Assembly: GCA_963532875.1 (NCBI GenBank)
Contig: CAUSLO010000023.1
Coordinates: 1-18,239 of the forward strand
DNA: 18,239 bases
Source: CAUTUX01 sp963532875
GTDB lineage: Bacteria > Bacillota > Clostridia > Christensenellales > CAG-917
Reading direction: 5' to 3'
Shown here: positions 16,837 to 18,239 of the stretch, in pieces
Layout: the number at the start of each line of letters is the position of its first letter
How positions within the stretch are numbered: the stretch's first letter is position 1
The notes under the pieces: generated by a model
What the model saw: only the letters and a program-made list of their open reading frames with translations
Database searches by the model: none
Told to the model about the DNA's origin: nothing
Position numbers and translations under genes: made by a program

Positions 16837-17253
16837 CTATCTCTTACTGAACTGTGGTGCTCTACGTGCTTTGTGTAATCCGTATTTCTTTCTTTCTTTG
16901 CATCTTGAGTCTCGAGTTAAGAAGCCTTCTTTCTTCAATATTGATCTGTATTGTTCTTTATCGACTACGCAAAGTGCTCTTGAAATTCCATGTCTGATTG
17001 CTCCTGCTTGCCCTGTGCTTCCGCCACCACGAACATTAACAATGATATCAAACTTGTTTTTTGTGTTTGTTAATTCTAGAGGTTGATTAACAATTAACTT
17101 TGTTACTTCTAATGGAAAATACTCATCAATTGATCTTTTGTTGATAATAATTTTACCTTCGCCACCTTCTAAGAGACGAACTCTTGCTACTGCACTCTTT
17201 CTTCTTCCTGTGCCTATAAATTGTACTCTTTTTGTTCCTTTCTTTATTGCCAT
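16837..17253 (-). CDS. rpsI: 30S ribosomal protein S9
   Basis: Small-subunit head protein S9 has a basic C-terminal tail that reaches the P-site tRNA. The 138-residue product shows the family landmarks: GTGRRKSAVARVRL near residues 14-27, DEYFP in the middle, GGGSTGQAGAIRHGISRAL near 76-94, and the terminal KYGLHKARRAPQFSKR with the conserved Ser-Lys-Arg end. The start ATG has AGAGGT (17259-17264) five nt upstream, overlapping the rplM stop, so the two genes are probably coupled. The next gene, ispDF, begins 26 nt after the TAG stop. Length and motifs are normal. Confidence 0.98.
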   Translation of the reverse strand: MAIKKGTKRVQFIGTGRRKSAVARVRLLEGGEGKIIINKRSIDEYFPLEVTKLIVNQPLELTNTKNKFDIIVNVRGGGSTGQAGAIRHGISRALCVVDKEQYRSILKKEGFLTRDSRCKERKKYGLHKARRAPQFSKR

Positions 17254-17262
17254 TTTTTACCT

Positions 17263-17727
17263 CTAATCCAATTTCAATTCTATTGGTTTTTGAGCAACAT
17301 GTGGATGCTCAGCGTCTGCGTATGTTCTCAACTTAGTTAGCATTGATTCACCTAGTGTATTCTTTGGCAACATACCTTTTACTGCCTTCATAACTACAAA
17401 TTCTGGTTTTTCAGTCATTAACTTTTTGTATTGTACTTCTTTCAATCCGCCAATATATCCTGTGTGATATCTGTATAACTTTTGCTCTAATTTCTTACCT
17501 GTTAGTTTTATGTCTTTACAATTGATTACAATAACGAAATCTCCACAATCTACATTTGGTGTATATTCTGGTTTATTTTTTCCTCTTAAAATGCTTGCTA
17601 CCTTTGAAGCCAATCTTCCTAGAACTTGTCCTGTTGCGTCAACAACATAACATTTTCTTTCAACTTCGCCAGCTTTAGCCATATAACTTTTATTATTATT
17701 CGCCATTCTTGACAAATCTTTAGCCAT
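17263..17727 (-). CDS. rplM: 50S ribosomal protein L13
   Basis: Large-subunit protein L13 binds 23S rRNA early in 50S assembly. The core MAKAGEVERKCYVVDATGQV with LGRLAS, and RYHTGYIGGLK, match the family closely. The ATG at 17725-17727 is chosen because GGAGG (17736-17740) lies 8 nt upstream; a longer frame from TTG at 17742 would start inside that ribosome-binding site. The protein is 154 residues, about 10 longer than usual, because an N-terminal stretch MAKDLSRMANNNKSY precedes the second MAKAGE methionine, where many homologues begin near. It is first gene after the 17797-17825 promoter, and rpsI follows after 9 nt, the conserved rplM-rpsI pair. Its TAG stop overlaps the rpsI ribosome-binding site, suggesting translational coupling. 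Confidence 0.97.
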   Translation of the reverse strand: MAKDLSRMANNNKSYMAKAGEVERKCYVVDATGQVLGRLASKVASILRGKNKPEYTPNVDCGDFVIVINCKDIKLTGKKLEQKLYRYHTGYIGGLKEVQYKKLMTEKPEFVVMKAVKGMLPKNTLGESMLTKLRTYADAEHPHVAQKPIELKLD

Positions 17728-17754
17728 CTCTGGATCCTCCAATATATTTTTATA

Positions 17755-17780
17755 TCGACTAGAGGGGCTAGTTCCGTCGA
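17755..17780 (-). promoter_or_regulatory. Candidate autoregulatory leader hairpin in the rplM 5' UTR
   Basis: The predicted rplM leader contains two overlapping inverted repeats: an outer TCGAC/GTCGA pair (17755-17759 with 17776-17780) and an inner ACTAG-CCCCT-CTAGT hairpin (17758-17762 with 17768-17772). They can combine as a 5-bp stem with a 5-nt loop, a 5-nt asymmetric bulge and a short lower stem. Low-GC Gram-positive bacteria are known to carry an L13 leader RNA at this position, thought to bind L13 and repress the rplM-rpsI mRNA. I could not compare with the family model, so membership is inferred from position and foldability. Confidence 0.5.
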
Positions 17781-17796
17781 CAATTTGTGCTAATTA

Positions 17797-17825
17797 ATGA
17801 TAAAGAACTACTTATTTTTTGTCAA
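17797..17825 (-). promoter_or_regulatory. Sigma-A-type promoter for rplM-rpsI(-ispDF)
   Basis: Read on the minus strand, a perfect -35 box TTGACA (17820-17825) is followed by exactly 17 nt and then TATCAT (17797-17802), five of six matches to TATAAT. An A6T3 tract lies just upstream of the -35, like an UP element. The predicted start site is near 17790, giving a 5' leader of about 60 nt before the rplM ATG. Boxes and spacing are seen directly; promoter activity is inferred. Confidence 0.8.
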
Positions 17826-17877
17826 ACAAATTTTTTCTGCTAAACGCCTATTGTTGGCGTTGGAAATTTTCCCAAAC

Positions 17878-17926
17878 TGCAACAAGGAGATTTGATATAC
17901 CCCCCAATCTGAATCTCCTTGTTGCA
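17878..17926. repeat. Perfect 15-bp inverted repeat with 19-nt loop upstream of the rplM promoter
   Basis: Left arm 17878-17892 (TGCAACAAGGAGATT) and right arm 17912-17926 are exact reverse complements, separated by 19 nt that contain a run of six C on the plus strand (six G on the minus strand). Neither side is followed by a U tract, so it is not a canonical intrinsic terminator in either direction. It lies about 105 nt after the HD-gene stop and about 50 nt upstream of the rplM -35 box. It could be a processing or stabilising hairpin at the 3' end of the HD-gene mRNA, a protein-binding palindrome, or a member of an interspersed repeat family. The structure is seen directly; the function is unknown. 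Confidence 0.85.
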
Positions 17927-18031
17927 AAGCATATCCAAGAAAATTTTCTGAACAAGTTTACCTTCTCCAGAAGCGACCAAAACCGTTACAGAAATAGTAT
18001 CTATTTATTCCCGACGAATTATATCCACTTT

Positions 18032-18239
18032 TTATTCTGTTAGATATTCAATTGCTTTGAGATACTTCTTCTGTCGTTGTTTGTCAGTGTCAGTTACTGT
18101 TGGTAGCCTACTTAAATCACTGTTGTGTCTTAAGTCAGACAATTTTACCGAACTTGCTAATGGATTCCGTTTTATCCTACTTAAATACTCATCGTAGTCG
18201 CCCTTTTTTGTTAAAATTTGTATTGCCTTAAGAATTGTG
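18032..18239 (-). CDS. C-terminal end of a small HD-domain, (p)ppGpp-hydrolase-like protein (5' end outside window)
   Basis: An open frame enters from the right edge and runs for 68 residues to a TAA at 18032-18034. It includes DYDEYLSRIKRNPLASSVKL followed by SDLRHNSDLSRL. The pattern 'Y..Y..RI..NPLA..VKL.DLRHN.DL.RL' is, from memory of the family, typical of the C-terminal half of short HD-superfamily proteins annotated as guanosine-3',5'-bis(diphosphate) 3'-pyrophosphohydrolases or phosphohydrolases. The metal-binding HD dyad should lie upstream of the window edge and is not visible, so catalytic competence and substrate cannot be judged. No canonical terminator (stem plus U tract) follows the stop; the next gene, rplM, has its own promoter about 210 bp downstream. 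The reading frame is convincing from conserved residues, but the exact enzymatic role is inference. Confidence 0.8.
   Translation of the reverse strand, partial: TILKAIQILTKKGDYDEYLSRIKRNPLASSVKLSDLRHNSDLSRLPTVTDTDKQRQKKYLKAIEYLTE

Larger units (their letters stand above)
17743..18031 (-). other. 289-bp intergenic region between the HD gene and the rplM leader
   Basis: No coding frame with recognisable protein is visible here. Besides the 15-bp inverted repeat, the promoter and the rplM leader listed separately, it contains a 12-bp palindrome AGAAAATTTTCT (17938-17949) and a small hairpin AACGCC-7 nt-GGCGTT (17843-17861). This hairpin sits about 17 bp upstream of the rplM -35 box and is not followed by a U tract on either strand. 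The density of inverted repeats is high for such a short stretch. Confidence 0.6.

Noticed and set aside
17728..17742. Extended rplM start at TTG (MEDPE)
   Set aside because: The TTG is part of TTGGAGG, the ribosome-binding site for the ATG at 17727.
1..18239. Mobile elements, CRISPR arrays, tRNA or rRNA genes
   Set aside because: I saw no transposase, direct-repeat array, tRNA cloverleaf or rRNA sequence; nearly all sequence is accounted for by conserved housekeeping genes.

Overview
The window is a compact, AT-rich bacterial chromosome segment. Every supported gene lies on the minus strand, so transcription runs from high to low coordinates. The proteins are housekeeping types with a low-GC Bacillota (Clostridia-like) flavour: RpoC starts MYELSSFDSIEIG, SecA ends in a CPCGSGKKYKHCC zinc knuckle, the helicase is RecD2, and Shine-Dalgarno sites of the AGGAGG type precede most starts. 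I cannot assign a genus. The unusual gene order and the divergence of several proteins suggest an uncultured clostridial lineage, which is inference.

In transcription order, the right edge holds the 3' end of a small HD-type (p)ppGpp-hydrolase-like gene that was not pre-called. A 289-bp gap follows with a perfect 15-bp inverted repeat, a strong sigma-A-type promoter and a short leader hairpin. Then come rplM and rpsI (ribosomal proteins L13 and S9) and a fused ispD-ispF gene of the MEP isoprenoid pathway. A 257-bp gap carries a cluster of small hairpins and a second strong promoter. It leads into rpoB-rpoC, metK, recD2, secA and a MATE-family transporter gene with gaps of only 2 to 19 nt, consistent with one long transcript. 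The last 115 bp hold a probable promoter for a gene beyond the left edge.

The genes join core transcription (RpoB, RpoC), translation (L13, S9), S-adenosylmethionine supply (MetK), isoprenoid precursor synthesis (IspDF), DNA repair (RecD2) and protein export (SecA). No phage, insertion sequence, CRISPR array, toxin-antitoxin or defence system is visible, and I do not see a clearly new system. The points most worth checking are a roughly 120-residue insertion in RpoC near the secondary channel, a Lys in place of a conserved rifampicin-contacting Arg in RpoB, the ispDF fusion and its placement between rpsI and rpoB, and two unexplained RNA or DNA structures upstream of rplM. Five start codons were revised or clarified from ribosome-binding-site evidence (rplM, ispDF, rpoB, rpoC, metK).
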